Source of the DNA: Planococcus halocryophilus
GTDB taxonomy: Bacteria > Bacillota > Bacilli > Bacillales_A > Planococcaceae
NCBI RefSeq assembly: GCF_022489025.1
Contig: NZ_JAKVTG010000005.1
Location: 175,527 to 239,526, forward strand
DNA length: 64,000 nucleotides
Direction of reading: 5' to 3'
Shown: positions 1 through 10,300 of the stretch, in pieces
Position numbering within the stretch: the stretch's first letter is position 1
How the letters are laid out: each line of letters opens with the position of its first letter
Made by a program: the position numbers and the translations under genes
Notes under the pieces: model-generated
What the model saw: only the letters and a program-made list of their open reading frames with translations
What the model was told of the DNA's origin: nothing
Databases searched by the model: none

Positions 1-1785
1 ATTTCGTTAATAGGCTGGTCTCTTGTAGGTTATGCATTGTTTCATTTGCCAGCTATTGAAAAACCGTTTGAATTATTAATGCTTCTTAGTTTTATCTTCA
101 TTTGCGAACATTATCCGATGCCATTTCGAAAAGGAAACTCTTCTCTAACCTTTCCAATCGTCTTTTTAACCTATCTCATTTATGGCATCGAAATGACGAT
201 TGTTCTTTATTTTTTAGGAGTACTTCTAACCACTTGGATTTATCGTAGACCGCTGCGCATCATTTTCTTCAATCCCGCTCAACTGGTTCTTAGTTTTATG
301 GGCGCACATTGGTTTCAAAGCATGTTTATGCCTTTGTTTAGCGGTCCTGACATATCGATGAATTACATTTCTTTGTTTGTCTTTATTGCTCTTTTCTATA
401 TTATTAACAACCTGATTATTGATATCGTTTTGCTTCTTCGTCCTGAAAAATATACGGTTGCAATTTGGGCAGAAAAAGGCAGAGGCGAACTTTTCAGTTT
501 TGGCATTTCCTTAGTCTATGGTTTTCTTCTTTATTACTTAGGAGGCCAAAATCGAGGCGAAGTGGATATTTTTTCTTACTTCTTCTTCTTGTCTCCTTTG
601 ATCTTTTTGGCAATTATCAGTTCAACCATTTTGAGGCTGCGTGCAGACAAGCAACGCTTGAAAGCCTTGTTTCATTTTTCATCCGAATTAAACAAATCTA
701 TCCCGACAAAAGAATGGGATAAAGACATAAAGCTTTTGTTGAGTGATGTGGTATTTTACGAAGAAAGCTTTTTGTTTACAAAAGATGATCAAGACAATTG
801 GCATTTGACCTTCTCAGAAGGTAGCCGTGAAGATGTAAACGAAACACTCCAGAGTGAAGACTTTTCAAAATTAGAACAAATTCGGTCTACACAAGTTTTT
901 AACAAACAAGATCTTGATCAAGCGCCGCTATCTCGATGCTTTGATAAAAACATGCAAGTTGCGGTATATGCTCCTTTGATTTTAGATAACGAGTTGATCG
1001 GCTGTCTTATCTTAACGAAGATCCGCACCAATAGTTTTGTGGTCGAAGACGTTCACTCGATTTCGACTATTTCAAACCAATTGGCAATTTTTTTGAAAAC
1101 TCAATTGCTTTTTAGTGAAAAAGAACAGCGTATTTTGCTTGAAGAACGCAATCGGATTGCACATGATATTCACGACGGCATTGCACAAACCTTGGCTGGT
1201 GCCGTTATGAAATTTGACAGTGCGGCTCGTAAAATCCCTTCTCACCCACAAGAAGCTCAACAAATGATCAACGATAGCAATAACACGTTACGCGAAGGCT
1301 TGAAAGAAATCCGTGATTCGATTTATGCATTGCGTCCTCATCCGACTGAAAATCTCAGTTTGGATTTGGCCATTCAAAAAAAGATTGCTGAAATTAAGAA
1401 AAATCACAATAACGGCCTTCAAATTTCCTTTGATAAACGCGGTGTTCAAACACGCTTGAGTTTATTAACGGAAAAAGTCATTTACTCGATTACGCAAGAA
1501 AGCATACAAAACTGTATTAAACATGCGCAAGCAAGCTCGTTAAATATTTTATTGAGCTATCAAAAAGAACAAATTTTTCTAAAGATTAAAGATGATGGTG
1601 TTGGATTTTCATTGTATGAAGCAATGACGATGGCCATGAAAGAACCCCATTATGGAATTTTGCAAATGAACGAAGATGCCGCTAAAGTGGGTGCCACACT
1701 TCAAATTGAAAGCAGCGAAACAAAAGGCACAGAAATCATCGTACGAATACCGAAGATGGGGTTTGAAGGGGGATTATTAGAATGA
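1..1785 (+). CDS. Sensor histidine kinase, NarL/DegS-type, 5' end outside window
   Basis: Membrane sensor kinase that autophosphorylates and passes phosphate to the response regulator encoded next to it. The frame is open to base 1, and the first ATG-like codon inside (TTG at 37) lies in a hydrophobic stretch with no ribosome site, so the true start is left of the window. Counting from 37: several membrane helices to about residue 205, a GAF-like region about 215-365, a HisKA_3 dimerisation box (ERNRIAHDIHDG) with probable phospho-acceptor His379, then HATPase_c with its N box around SIQNCIKHA and G box DDGVGF. The stop overlaps the next start by 4 bases, so the two genes are translationally coupled. 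The signal sensed is unknown. Confidence 0.9.
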   Translation: MSLIGWSLVGYALFHLPAIEKPFELLMLLSFIFICEHYPMPFRKGNSSLTFPIVFLTYLIYGIEMTIVLYFLGVLLTTWIYRRPLRIIFFNPAQLVLSFMGAHWFQSMFMPLFSGPDISMNYISLFVFIALFYIINNLIIDIVLLLRPEKYTVAIWAEKGRGELFSFGISLVYGFLLYYLGGQNRGEVDIFSYFFFLSPLIFLAIISSTILRLRADKQRLKALFHFSSELNKSIPTKEWDKDIKLLLSDVVFYEESFLFTKDDQDNWHLTFSEGSREDVNETLQSEDFSKLEQIRSTQVFNKQDLDQAPLSRCFDKNMQVAVYAPLILDNELIGCLILTKIRTNSFVVEDVHSISTISNQLAIFLKTQLLFSEKEQRILLEERNRIAHDIHDGIAQTLAGAVMKFDSAARKIPSHPQEAQQMINDSNNTLREGLKEIRDSIYALRPHPTENLSLDLAIQKKIAEIKKNHNNGLQISFDKRGVQTRLSLLTEKVIYSITQESIQNCIKHAQASSLNILLSYQKEQIFLKIKDDGVGFSLYEAMTMAMKEPHYGILQMNEDAAKVGATLQIESSETKGTEIIVRIPKMGFEGGLLE

Positions 1786-2417
1786 TTCAAGTATTATTGG
1801 TTGATGATCACGCAATTTTACGCGATGGGTTAAAAACATTAATCGCGCAAGAAGAAGATATGGAAGTGATTGGTGAAGCAACGGGCAGTACGCAATTGAT
1901 CGACATGCTGCCAAGCGTTTCGCCAGATATTATTATGATGGATATTAACATGCCACAAATGAATGGCATTGAACTGACTCGCTGGGTTAAAAGCAATTAT
2001 CCTTCGATTAAAGTAATCGTCTTGACGATGTACAATAACGATGAATATTTCATGGCTGCCATTCGAGAAGGTGCCGATGGTTACTTGCTAAAAGACTCTC
2101 CTTCTAAAGATGTGATTGATGCCATTCGGACAGTCGCTGGCGGTGAATCGGTGATTCCACCAGGCATGACCAAGAAATTATTATCTATGCATAAACAAGA
2201 AAACAACCAAGAAGACAAAACCTTAACACCTCGTGAAATGGAAGTATTACTCGTTTTAGTTGAAGGACTATCAAATAAAGATATCGCGACTCGGCTGTAT
2301 ATTAGCGATAAAACGGTAAAAATCCACGTCAGCAATATATTCAAGAAGTTTGACGTGAAAAGCCGCTCGCAAGCGATTATCTTTGCCGTCCAAAACAATT
2401 TAGTGCCGTTAAGATAA
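1782..2417 (+). CDS. Response regulator, NarL/FixJ (LuxR-type HTH) family
   Basis: DNA-binding partner of the upstream kinase. The receiver domain (about 1-120) has acidic pair Asp8/Asp9, phospho-acceptor Asp54 and conserved Lys104. The C-terminal LuxR-type helix-turn-helix (about 147-205) starts at LTPREMEVL and contains the recognition segment SDKTVKIHVSNIF. At 211 aa the protein is full length. ATGA overlap with the kinase supports the start. The gene sits directly before secreted protease genes, and GTAGTA-type motifs occur upstream of their promoters, so a DegU-like role in exoenzyme control is plausible; that is inference. Confidence 0.93.
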   Translation: MIQVLLVDDHAILRDGLKTLIAQEEDMEVIGEATGSTQLIDMLPSVSPDIIMMDINMPQMNGIELTRWVKSNYPSIKVIVLTMYNNDEYFMAAIREGADGYLLKDSPSKDVIDAIRTVAGGESVIPPGMTKKLLSMHKQENNQEDKTLTPREMEVLLVLVEGLSNKDIATRLYISDKTVKIHVSNIFKKFDVKSRSQAIIFAVQNNLVPLR

Positions 2418-2426
2418 CAATTTTTT

Positions 2427-2474
2427 AAAAGGCGTATACCTCTACTACTTAAGTAGTAGAGGTATACGCCTTTT
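2427..2474 (+). terminator. Perfect 24-bp inverted repeat after the two-component pair
   Basis: A perfect palindrome whose arms run from AAAAGGCGTATACC to GGTATACGCCTTTT, centred at 2450/2451 and followed by T residues. It would end the kinase/regulator transcript. The centre (TACTACTTAAGTAGTA) contains the GTAGTA motif in both orientations and lies about 50 bp upstream of the weak promoter TAACCC-17-TATAAG (2511-2539) of the next gene, so it could also be an operator. Confidence 0.8.
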
Positions 2475-2572
2475 TATGTAGGAAGAAATACGTCTCGCGA
2501 TGAATGGCGTTAACCCGCAATAAATGAAATCATTATAAGAAGAAAAATTCTGAAAATACTAGGAGGATAACC

Positions 2573-4027
2573 ATGAAGAGATTATTGATCGTTATCAGCG
2601 CACTTTGTTTAGCACTTGGTCTTGCATTCAATCCTTTTTCATTAAACCAAACTTCAGCTAATACAGAAGGAGTTATCATCGACCAAAAACTGCAAAACTT
2701 ATTACAAAATCGATTAACACCGATCGAAGTAATCATTACATTCAAAAACAGCGACAGCAATCTTCAAGTACTTGAAAGCTTAGGCATTTCAAATGCGCAA
2801 CTGTTTCAAAGCTTACCAATGGCAGGAGCATCTGTAACACCGGCTCAAGTAACGAAATTAGCCGAGTCAGCAGATATTCTTTCTATTTATTACAACGCAC
2901 CGCTTCAATATGAAAACGAAACTTCTACTTCTGTAACTGGCGTTGACCAAGTTCGTGAAGATCCAGAATTCCGAGCTGCTAATGGCGGAATGCCGATTAC
3001 TGGTAAAAACATCGGCGTTGTCATCAATGACAGCGGTGTTGACGGCACGCATAAAGATCATCAGCTTGGTAAAAACCTTGTACAAAATGTTATGGCGAAT
3101 ATTAACTTAAATAGCACAGTCGGTTTAGTACCGGTTGCATACCTTGAAAATATTCCGAATACAGATTCTACTTCTGGACATGGAACACACGTTACCGGTA
3201 TTGTTGGCGGAACTGGTGCAATGTCTGGTGGTAAGTACGAAGGCGTTGCACCTGGTGCAAACTTAATCGGATACGGTTCAGGCGCTGGAATTGCAATCAT
3301 GGACACAATCGGAGGATTTGACTACGCCCTAACGCATCAAACAGAATATAATATTCGCGTCATCACTAACTCATGGGGTGACACGAGCGACTCAAATACA
3401 GATTTCGACCCGAATCACCCAATCAATATTGCAACTAAAAAATTATACGATCGCGGCATTACAACTGTTTTCTCTGCAGGAAATGCTGGTTCTGGAGCAT
3501 CAACCATTTCTGGTAACTATAAAAAAGCACCTTGGGTTGTGACAGTAGCTGCTGGAGATTCTTCTAAAAATCTAGCTAGCTTCTCATCACGTGGCGTTAA
3601 AGATAAAGGTGGCACTGTCGTTATTGACGGCGAAACGTTTACTTGGGGAGATCGCCCGACAATCACTGCTCCAGGCGTTGATATCGTTTCAACGCGCGTT
3701 TTCACACCACTATCAGCGTTAAGTGCTGATAAAGATGCAACAGGAATTTCACCGGCACATTTGCCGTATTACACAACATTCAGCGGAACATCGATGGCTG
3801 CTCCACATGCAGCAGGCATCATTGCATTAATGCTCGAAGTAGATCCTACTCTATCCCCTGCTGAAATTAAAGAATTGATGCAACAAACAGCTACAACAAT
3901 GCCAGGATATGAAACATGGGAAGTTGGCGCAGGTTACGTAAACGCGTATGCAGCAATCCAAGCGATTAAAGCAGAGGATCTTGCTCCAGCAACTCTTGTT
4001 CCAACGAAAAAAAAAAGTAAAAAATAA
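2573..4027 (+). CDS. Secreted subtilisin-like serine protease (S8 family)
   Basis: Extracellular endopeptidase made as a pre-pro-enzyme. Signal peptide at residues 1 to about 30, inhibitor I9-like propeptide about 34-118, then the S8 catalytic domain. The triad is visible: Asp153 in NDSGVDGTH, His203 in SGHGTHVTG and Ser407 in SGTSMAAPH, with oxyanion Asn304 in SAGNAG. The protein ends soon after the catalytic fold with a lysine-rich tail and no anchor, so it should be released. AGGAGG sits just before the ATG. It is a clear paralogue of the next gene, sharing long stretches of the catalytic domain, which points to tandem duplication. Confidence 0.95.
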   Translation: MKRLLIVISALCLALGLAFNPFSLNQTSANTEGVIIDQKLQNLLQNRLTPIEVIITFKNSDSNLQVLESLGISNAQLFQSLPMAGASVTPAQVTKLAESADILSIYYNAPLQYENETSTSVTGVDQVREDPEFRAANGGMPITGKNIGVVINDSGVDGTHKDHQLGKNLVQNVMANINLNSTVGLVPVAYLENIPNTDSTSGHGTHVTGIVGGTGAMSGGKYEGVAPGANLIGYGSGAGIAIMDTIGGFDYALTHQTEYNIRVITNSWGDTSDSNTDFDPNHPINIATKKLYDRGITTVFSAGNAGSGASTISGNYKKAPWVVTVAAGDSSKNLASFSSRGVKDKGGTVVIDGETFTWGDRPTITAPGVDIVSTRVFTPLSALSADKDATGISPAHLPYYTTFSGTSMAAPHAAGIIALMLEVDPTLSPAEIKELMQQTATTMPGYETWEVGAGYVNAYAAIQAIKAEDLAPATLVPTKKKSKK

Positions 4028-4043
4028 AAAATAAGTTTTGACC

Positions 4044-4073
4044 GCCCCCTATTTATATAGGGGGTATTTTTTT
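4044..4073 (+). terminator. Rho-independent terminator
   Basis: Stem CCCCCTAT/ATAGGGGG with a TTAT loop followed by seven T residues, just downstream of the first subtilase gene. Confidence 0.9.
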
Positions 4074-4086
4074 GCCCTTCTACGCC

Positions 4087-4156
4087 ATTGGTAGTAATTT
4101 GCCTAGGACCTTCGGGAACGGAAAATACAACCTCTGCGTAATAGGCAAGCTATAGT
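4087..4156 (+). promoter_or_regulatory. Probable activator site and promoter of second subtilase
   Basis: ATTGGTAGTA at 4087-4096 is identical over 10 bases to a motif at 10725-10734 upstream of the M36 protease gene. A good -10 (TATAGT, 4151-4156) follows, but the -35 position (CAACCT, 4128-4133) is poor, as expected for an activator-dependent promoter. The assignment to the neighbouring NarL-type regulator is inference. Confidence 0.4.
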
Positions 4157-4214
4157 AAAAAGATGATAATTAAATTAAGATTTTTCAAACTATTGAGAAA
4201 AGGAGAATGATGAA

Positions 4215-6668
4215 ATGAAAAAGATTTTGTTGATCGTTACGATGTTGTTCTTGATCTTCCCAGCTTTCTCTACCGCTAATGCAAACAGCTCGCAGTCAAC
4301 TACTACTGCACAGGTAGATGAAAAAGTCTGGTCGGCTCTTTCCAAAGGAGCGACAGAAGTTATTGTTACATTCCGAGGAGATCAAAAACCCACAGAGGCT
4401 CAGCTTGATCTGCTGGAAGGGTTAGGAATTAAATCCGCCATTAGTATGCAGAGCCTCCCAATTGTGGGTGCTTTCGCAACAAAACAACAAATCGAAGAAC
4501 TAGCGCAAAACCCTGAAGTACAATCTGTTTTCTTAAACGAAAAACTTGAGTATTTCAATGCTGATGCCAACATGATTACGGGCGTTGATAAAGCACAAAA
4601 TGATAATAACTTCAGAAAACAAAATGGTGGATTACCGGTTTCTGGTGATGGTATCGGAGTGGTTGTCAATGACAGCGGCGTTGATGGCACACATAAAGAC
4701 CATGAACTTGGTAGAAATCTTGTACAAAACGTTTTAGGATCAACAAATCTTCAAAGCATCACAGGCATTCTTCCCGTTTCTTATACAGAAGACGTTCCAA
4801 ACACTGACACAAACTCTGGACACGGTACTCACGTAGCTGGAACTGTTGGCGGTACTGGCGCAATGTCTGGTGGTAAATACGAAGGAGCCGCTCCTGGCGC
4901 TGACTTGATCGGCTATGGTTCTGGTGGTGCATTATTCGTCCTTGATGGTATCGGAGGTTTCGATTACGCGATTACGCATCAAACAGAATACAATATCCGT
5001 GTGATCACAAACTCATGGGGTTCTGGTGGAGATTTTGTACCAACTCACCCGATCAACTTAGCTAGTAAAAAAGCGTATGACCGCGGAATCGTTGTTTTAT
5101 TCGCCGCTGGTAACGCAGGTCCTGGTTCAGATACACACAATCCATATGCAAAAGCTCCTTGGGTCATTTCAGTTGGAGCTGGTGAAAAAGATGGTACGCT
5201 TGCTGACTTTTCTTCTCGCGGAACAAAAGATGTAGGTGGCACATTTGACCTTCACGGAAAAACTTGGTCTTGGAAAGACGAACCTTCTATCGTTGCTCCT
5301 GGCGTTGATATTGTATCAACAAGAACGGTTTCTCCAGTTACATCATTAGCAGCAGAAAAAGATGCGACAACACTTGAACCAGCACATCTTCCTTATTACA
5401 CGACGATGAGCGGAACTTCAATGGCAACACCGCACGTAGCAGGAATCACAGCATTACTGTTAGAAGCAGATCCAACACTTTCACCTGACGAAGTAAAATC
5501 ACTTCTTCAAAACACGGCGACAAACATGCCAGGTTATGAAACATGGGAAGTTGGCGCTGGCTATGTAAATGCTTATGCAGCACTCGATTCAATTTTCAAC
5601 AACAAAACATATGGTGCAACATTAAACAGCGAAAAAACATTTAATGCGAACGTTTCAGAACAAACAAAACGCGAAGATTTCTCAGTTGATTATGTAGTAG
5701 CTAAAAGTACACAACATAACTTTTCTGTAGAACAAGGCGTTTCGATCTTGTCTGCAAAAGTAAATGCAGAAGGTCTTCTTGGAGAAACAGGTAACCCAGT
5801 AAACTTGGTCCTAATTTCTCCAGACGGCACAGAATACAGCTCAGGTATTAGTTTATTGTTTGCGACAACTTATGACCGTACTGTTATTGTTAACAACCCA
5901 GTTCCGGGTCAATGGAAAGCAGAAGTCCGCGGCTTACGCGGCAATGATGCAAATCCGGTTGGCCTTGCATTTCCGGAAACAGTAGAAGGCGTTCTTTCGT
6001 TCACAAAAGTAAATGGCATCACTGGACTAACTGATATCGCGGGTCACGCTGCAGAACCAGCAATCGCGATGGGCGTCAAAAACCATTTATTCGATTCTAA
6101 CTCTCAAGGGAAATTTAGACCTGATGCTAAACTAACTCGTGCAGATCTTGCTACTTACTTAGTAATGGGTGCTGAAATTCGTCAAAGCCTTCCTGGAACA
6201 GCAAGCTTTAACGACATTTCTTCTGACTTCACTCCATTTGCAGAAGCCGTTACAGCTAAAGGATCAGCTTTCCGTGATTATGCTCAATTCGCTAATGGCG
6301 TTATGAAAGCAAAAGCAAGCGGTAAATTCGATCCGACAGGGAGCGTAACAAAAGCTGAACTTGCTTACTCATTAGTTCAAAGTTTAGGTTTGCAAAAACA
6401 AGCAGAATCTTTCTCAGGCAACGTAACCGTTCAATATAAAGATGAACGTATTGCGATTAAAGACCAAGACAGCATCCCTGCTGACTTGAAAGCATATGTT
6501 CAACTTGCACTAGACCTTAACATCTTAAACGCTCAGTTCTCAGTTACTCAAGGTAAATATGATCTTGTACCAACAGTACAAGCAACATTTAACCCTAGTG
6601 AGCAAGTATTACGCGGTGATTTCGCGGTAGCATTTAGCCGCCACCACGAAGCATTCTTCACAAACTAA
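4215..6668 (+). CDS. Secreted subtilase with S-layer-homology-like C-terminus
   Basis: Extracellular S8 protease of 817 aa, about 330 residues longer than its upstream paralogue. Signal peptide 1 to about 24, I9-like propeptide about 30-118, catalytic Asp153, His203, oxyanion Asn300 and Ser402 in SGTSMATPH. After the protease fold comes a beta-rich region (about 470-600), then repeats resembling SLH domains (for example DIAGHAAEPAIA..GKFRPDAKLTRADLA and DISSDFTPFAEAV..GKFDPTGSVTKAELA). SLH domains normally bind secondary cell-wall polymer, so this copy is probably cell-surface attached while the upstream copy is released. AAGGAG precedes the ATG. Confidence 0.94.
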   Translation: MKKILLIVTMLFLIFPAFSTANANSSQSTTTAQVDEKVWSALSKGATEVIVTFRGDQKPTEAQLDLLEGLGIKSAISMQSLPIVGAFATKQQIEELAQNPEVQSVFLNEKLEYFNADANMITGVDKAQNDNNFRKQNGGLPVSGDGIGVVVNDSGVDGTHKDHELGRNLVQNVLGSTNLQSITGILPVSYTEDVPNTDTNSGHGTHVAGTVGGTGAMSGGKYEGAAPGADLIGYGSGGALFVLDGIGGFDYAITHQTEYNIRVITNSWGSGGDFVPTHPINLASKKAYDRGIVVLFAAGNAGPGSDTHNPYAKAPWVISVGAGEKDGTLADFSSRGTKDVGGTFDLHGKTWSWKDEPSIVAPGVDIVSTRTVSPVTSLAAEKDATTLEPAHLPYYTTMSGTSMATPHVAGITALLLEADPTLSPDEVKSLLQNTATNMPGYETWEVGAGYVNAYAALDSIFNNKTYGATLNSEKTFNANVSEQTKREDFSVDYVVAKSTQHNFSVEQGVSILSAKVNAEGLLGETGNPVNLVLISPDGTEYSSGISLLFATTYDRTVIVNNPVPGQWKAEVRGLRGNDANPVGLAFPETVEGVLSFTKVNGITGLTDIAGHAAEPAIAMGVKNHLFDSNSQGKFRPDAKLTRADLATYLVMGAEIRQSLPGTASFNDISSDFTPFAEAVTAKGSAFRDYAQFANGVMKAKASGKFDPTGSVTKAELAYSLVQSLGLQKQAESFSGNVTVQYKDERIAIKDQDSIPADLKAYVQLALDLNILNAQFSVTQGKYDLVPTVQATFNPSEQVLRGDFAVAFSRHHEAFFTN

Positions 6669-6673
6669 TCAAC

Positions 6674-6713
6674 AAAACCCCGTAGTTGCCAAACTGGCAG
6701 CTGCGGGGTTTTT
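6674..6713 (+). terminator. Rho-independent terminator
   Basis: AAAACCCCG..CGGGGTTTTT with an inner GTTGCC/GGCAGC pairing, directly after the SLH-subtilase stop. Confidence 0.88.
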
Positions 6714-6733
6714 GCTGTTCTTGAGTGCAAACA

Positions 6734-7222
6734 CTACTTTAAAAATTGCGTTACCTCTTCACTATTTTCTACATGCGCTTGGATAAGCTCTTTTAGTTTT
6801 TCTTCACTCTCAATTTCTCTTAAGTTTACTTTGTACCAGCCTTCTAGTTCTTCTCTCGTTAGTTTAAACTCTTCGACACCATCCACTGTTTCAAACTTCA
6901 GCATGACCCAGTCCACATTTTGGATTAACGTAAATAAATAAGAAGCGTTATTAATAACGGTTTCATGTAGATCGATAGCTGATTCTGACCAATCATAGTC
7001 GACAATGATTCCATAAGGTTGTTCTTTCGTTTGAAGTTCGATTCCTCGAAAATAGTCAGCTCCTTGCAAGTGGATCACCGTATTCACCACTGCATTATTA
7101 TCCCCTACATACGAATCTTTATAGTTAAATAAATCATCAAATGAATTGTCTGCCTTGAAATTACAGGCACTTAATAAAGTCAGGACCACTAACAAAACCA
7201 AAGCTTTCTTCAGTCGATTCAA
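6734..7222 (-). CDS. DUF4825-type lipoprotein
   Basis: A 162-aa exported lipoprotein. The N-terminus has a hydrophobic signal and lipobox LSAC with lipidated Cys20. The motif YVGDNNAVVNTVIHL directly after the anchor region is, from memory, characteristic of DUF4825, a domain of unknown function common in Firmicute lipoproteins and membrane anti-sigma-like proteins. It is convergent with the subtilase gene and lies downstream of the M36 protease gene on the same strand, but a strong terminator separates them. No catalytic residues are recognisable. Confidence 0.8.
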   Translation of the reverse strand: MNRLKKALVLLVVLTLLSACNFKADNSFDDLFNYKDSYVGDNNAVVNTVIHLQGADYFRGIELQTKEQPYGIIVDYDWSESAIDLHETVINNASYLFTLIQNVDWVMLKFETVDGVEEFKLTREELEGWYKVNLREIESEEKLKELIQAHVENSEEVTQFLK

Positions 7223-7302
7223 TTTCCCTCTCCCTTTTTATTCTTCTCCATTACTTTAACGATTCAAGCCTTCTGGAGTTTCATTGTGTGCAAACCAAAT
7301 CA

Positions 7303-7345
7303 AAAACCGTTAGAGAAAAATGGTGAATTTTTCTCTAACGGTTTT
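7303..7345 (-). terminator. Terminator of M36 protease gene
   Basis: Perfect 18-bp inverted repeat (AAAACCGTTAGAGAAAAA and its complement, 7-base loop) just past the stop of the minus-strand metalloprotease gene, with a run of U in the transcript. Confidence 0.85.
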
Positions 7346-7367
7346 ATAGTTAAGACGTATATAGTTT

Positions 7368-10300
7368 TTAATATGGGCTTAGAGCTGTAAATGTGAATGG
7401 TACGTTTGCTCCACTGTACAATCCAACATAGACGTAAGCAGTGCCACCAGGAATGACTCCTGTTTCATCAGCTCCAGAAGTAGCAACTGATCCGATGACT
7501 TCAAAGTTCTTGTTATAGAAATAAACGTCATAATCGTAGTCACTTTCTGCTGAGCTTGTCAGGTTAAATGTATGAATTCCGTCTCCGTATGGCGAAGGCA
7601 ACGTCACTACGTAACCGTCCAAACCTTGTGTCGTCGGAGTTGGATTTTGGGTAGTCACAAATTCATTTTCCGTTACCGCAAGGGTCGCACCCACATCAGC
7701 TAAGTTGCCGATGCCTGTTCCAGCATTTCCTGCTGTGACTGTCCCTGTAGCTACAAATGGCTCTTCAGGCTCTAGCACAAGCGGCGAAATTTTTGTTTTG
7801 CCTGGTCCGAATGCTTGCAGTTCAGCTACTTGAATATAGCCAGCTGCATTGTTTTGTGCGTTTTTCACAACCAGTTTCAAGTATTTCGCTTCTACTGTTT
7901 TTTCTAGTTCGTATTCTTTGTAGTGTAAATCAGGTGTAGCTGGACGTGGAATCGAAGCTGTAAATTCACTGTCTACAATCTCCGTCCACGTTTCCCCGTC
8001 TATAGAAGAAAGTACCGTAAAGTCTTTGATTGTCGCAAATCTTCCTTTGGAGATGTCTTTAAAGGCACTGACGTTGACGCTAGACACTTTAACCGCTTTA
8101 TCCGTTGCCAAATCAACAACAAATTCTGCGCCTGTAAAGCCGCCTTCTTGAGCTTCAGATGCGTATACACTCGCTTCTGTATCATCAATGGCCATTTTCA
8201 CTTGGTTGCTGTCAGACTCACTAGACACGCTCGTAACTGCTGCACCATTTGATGAAGAGGCAACATTTGGTTCTAACGAAATTTTCAGTGCTTTGTTTTT
8301 ACCTGTATCAATTTCAACATCTTTTAGTGTGCGTGAACCAAAGCCTTTTGCTTGGATGGTGATGTCGTAAGTCCCTGCTAGCATCGGAACGCCAAATGCG
8401 CCTTTTTCTGCTGTTTTCGTAACGGCACTTGTTCTAGCTTCATATTCACCAATAATGATGCGAACATCTTCAACTGGTTTATTCGTAGCGGCGTTAATAA
8501 TCTTGCCGGCGAACAAACCATTTTTGTCATTTATCGGATGGTTATAAGCAGGTGTTGGGTCGGTATCGTTGCCGCCATTTGAAGCTGCATTAAATCCTAA
8601 CCCGCGACTTGCAAAGGCTGCCCACAATGTGTCGTAATGTTTCCCGCCGTAACGTTCTGTATCGGCCGCAATGATGGCATCGCGCATATCTACCATTGAC
8701 GGATTGGGAGCAGAAATTGGCATCGCATCGATGACCAATTGCTCAACAACTTTCTCACCTGCTTCTTTGCCAAGTGACGCTAGCAAATCTTCTCTAACTT
8801 TCCAAAGAATCGCAGCCCAAATTTCTCCGTCTGCGTGAACTTCAGGTCCGATAATATCAAAGCCGATATCACCGTATTGCAATGGGCTATCTTCTAACGC
8901 CCAGCTGCGAATTCCACGTTCTTCGTTGCCTGTTACGTAAGCACCAACAACCGCTTTGTCTTGCAAGTTATTTTTGATCAAGTAATGCATCGCAAACCAA
9001 TCTCCCCAAGCTTCACCCATCGAACCTGCCTGGTGGCTGCCAAGAGACTCTCCGCCTGCGACTAAGCGTGTAGACAATGCGTGAGAATATTCATGATAAA
9101 TAATTCCTGCATCGTAATCGCCGTCTGCATATTCACCTTCAAACGCGCCTGCAATCGGCTCCCATAAGAACATCCCGCTCCATGCCGGCAGCCCGTCTGG
9201 TAAGGTCAGCATATAAGCGTTATCGCGACCCGTGTAGGTTGGTTCCCCGCCTGACGCCGCTCCTGCTTGAACCAATCCCATAATGGCATCGCCCTCAGAG
9301 CCGCCTTTGCCAAAGTTTGTTGTTTGAAGATTTCCTGCCCCTTCAACCCATCCAAGTTTATAGAAATAATCATGGAACAAATTGTGGTGATAAAATAGAT
9401 TCGTTGTTGCACTGTTGACGTCTTCTGCATAAGAAGGCGGCAATGCTTGCCCCTTACTCTTTTGCCAAGCATTTAAGAATGGGTATTTAAATTGTCCTAA
9501 TGGATTAACCGGTCGAACCGCTTGATCGGCTGGCGCTAAAAAGTTACTCCAGTTGGCAAACGAATTTGCATTGTTCCCAAGTGTCGTAACGCCAAGTTCA
9601 CTTGTCGGAAGTAACCAGCCATTTGGTGAAGCAGCAGCGTCACCTTTAAAGGATTTATTGACCATCGTCCCACCTTTAGATGACCCCGGATAGTTTTCAA
9701 AAATCGCACCTTCGGGATTTAAATGTTGAACAAGTGAACGTTCGTATAGCCGTTCTCCTGTTTTTGCATCAATAATCACTTCTGCACCTTCTTGAAGTTC
9801 TTCGATATACAAGACGCGGTAAACCGGTCTCATTTCATCGCCTTTCGAAAATACCGCTTTTTTGACGTATTGTTTTGTCGGTAATACATTGTTCCCGTCA
9901 AACACTTTCCAACCATTTGCTTGTCCTGCTGCTTTAGCTGTATACGATAAATTTGGTTGTTCTAATGAAATGACTTTGTTTAATGCATCTGCTTCGGATA
10001 ACGCAAAGTCATTTACAAAAGATTTTGCTTTCGACAAATTGCCTGTTACGGATAATATCTGTCCCGATTTATTGACCGCGACAATTACGCGTCCACCAAA
10101 AATTGACTCGATTCCGTCAAATGATTGTTGGAATGTAACAGGTTGAAGACCTGTGCCAGGCACTTTATAATTGCGAATTACTTTTAAGGAATCGATATCT
10201 TTTTCAGCTAATCCAAAAACTTCAGCGTTGGCTTTTAACCAGCCGCGCGCAATTGTCTCTGCAGAACCTGAAGATGGAGCTGTTAAATACCCTTTATCTT

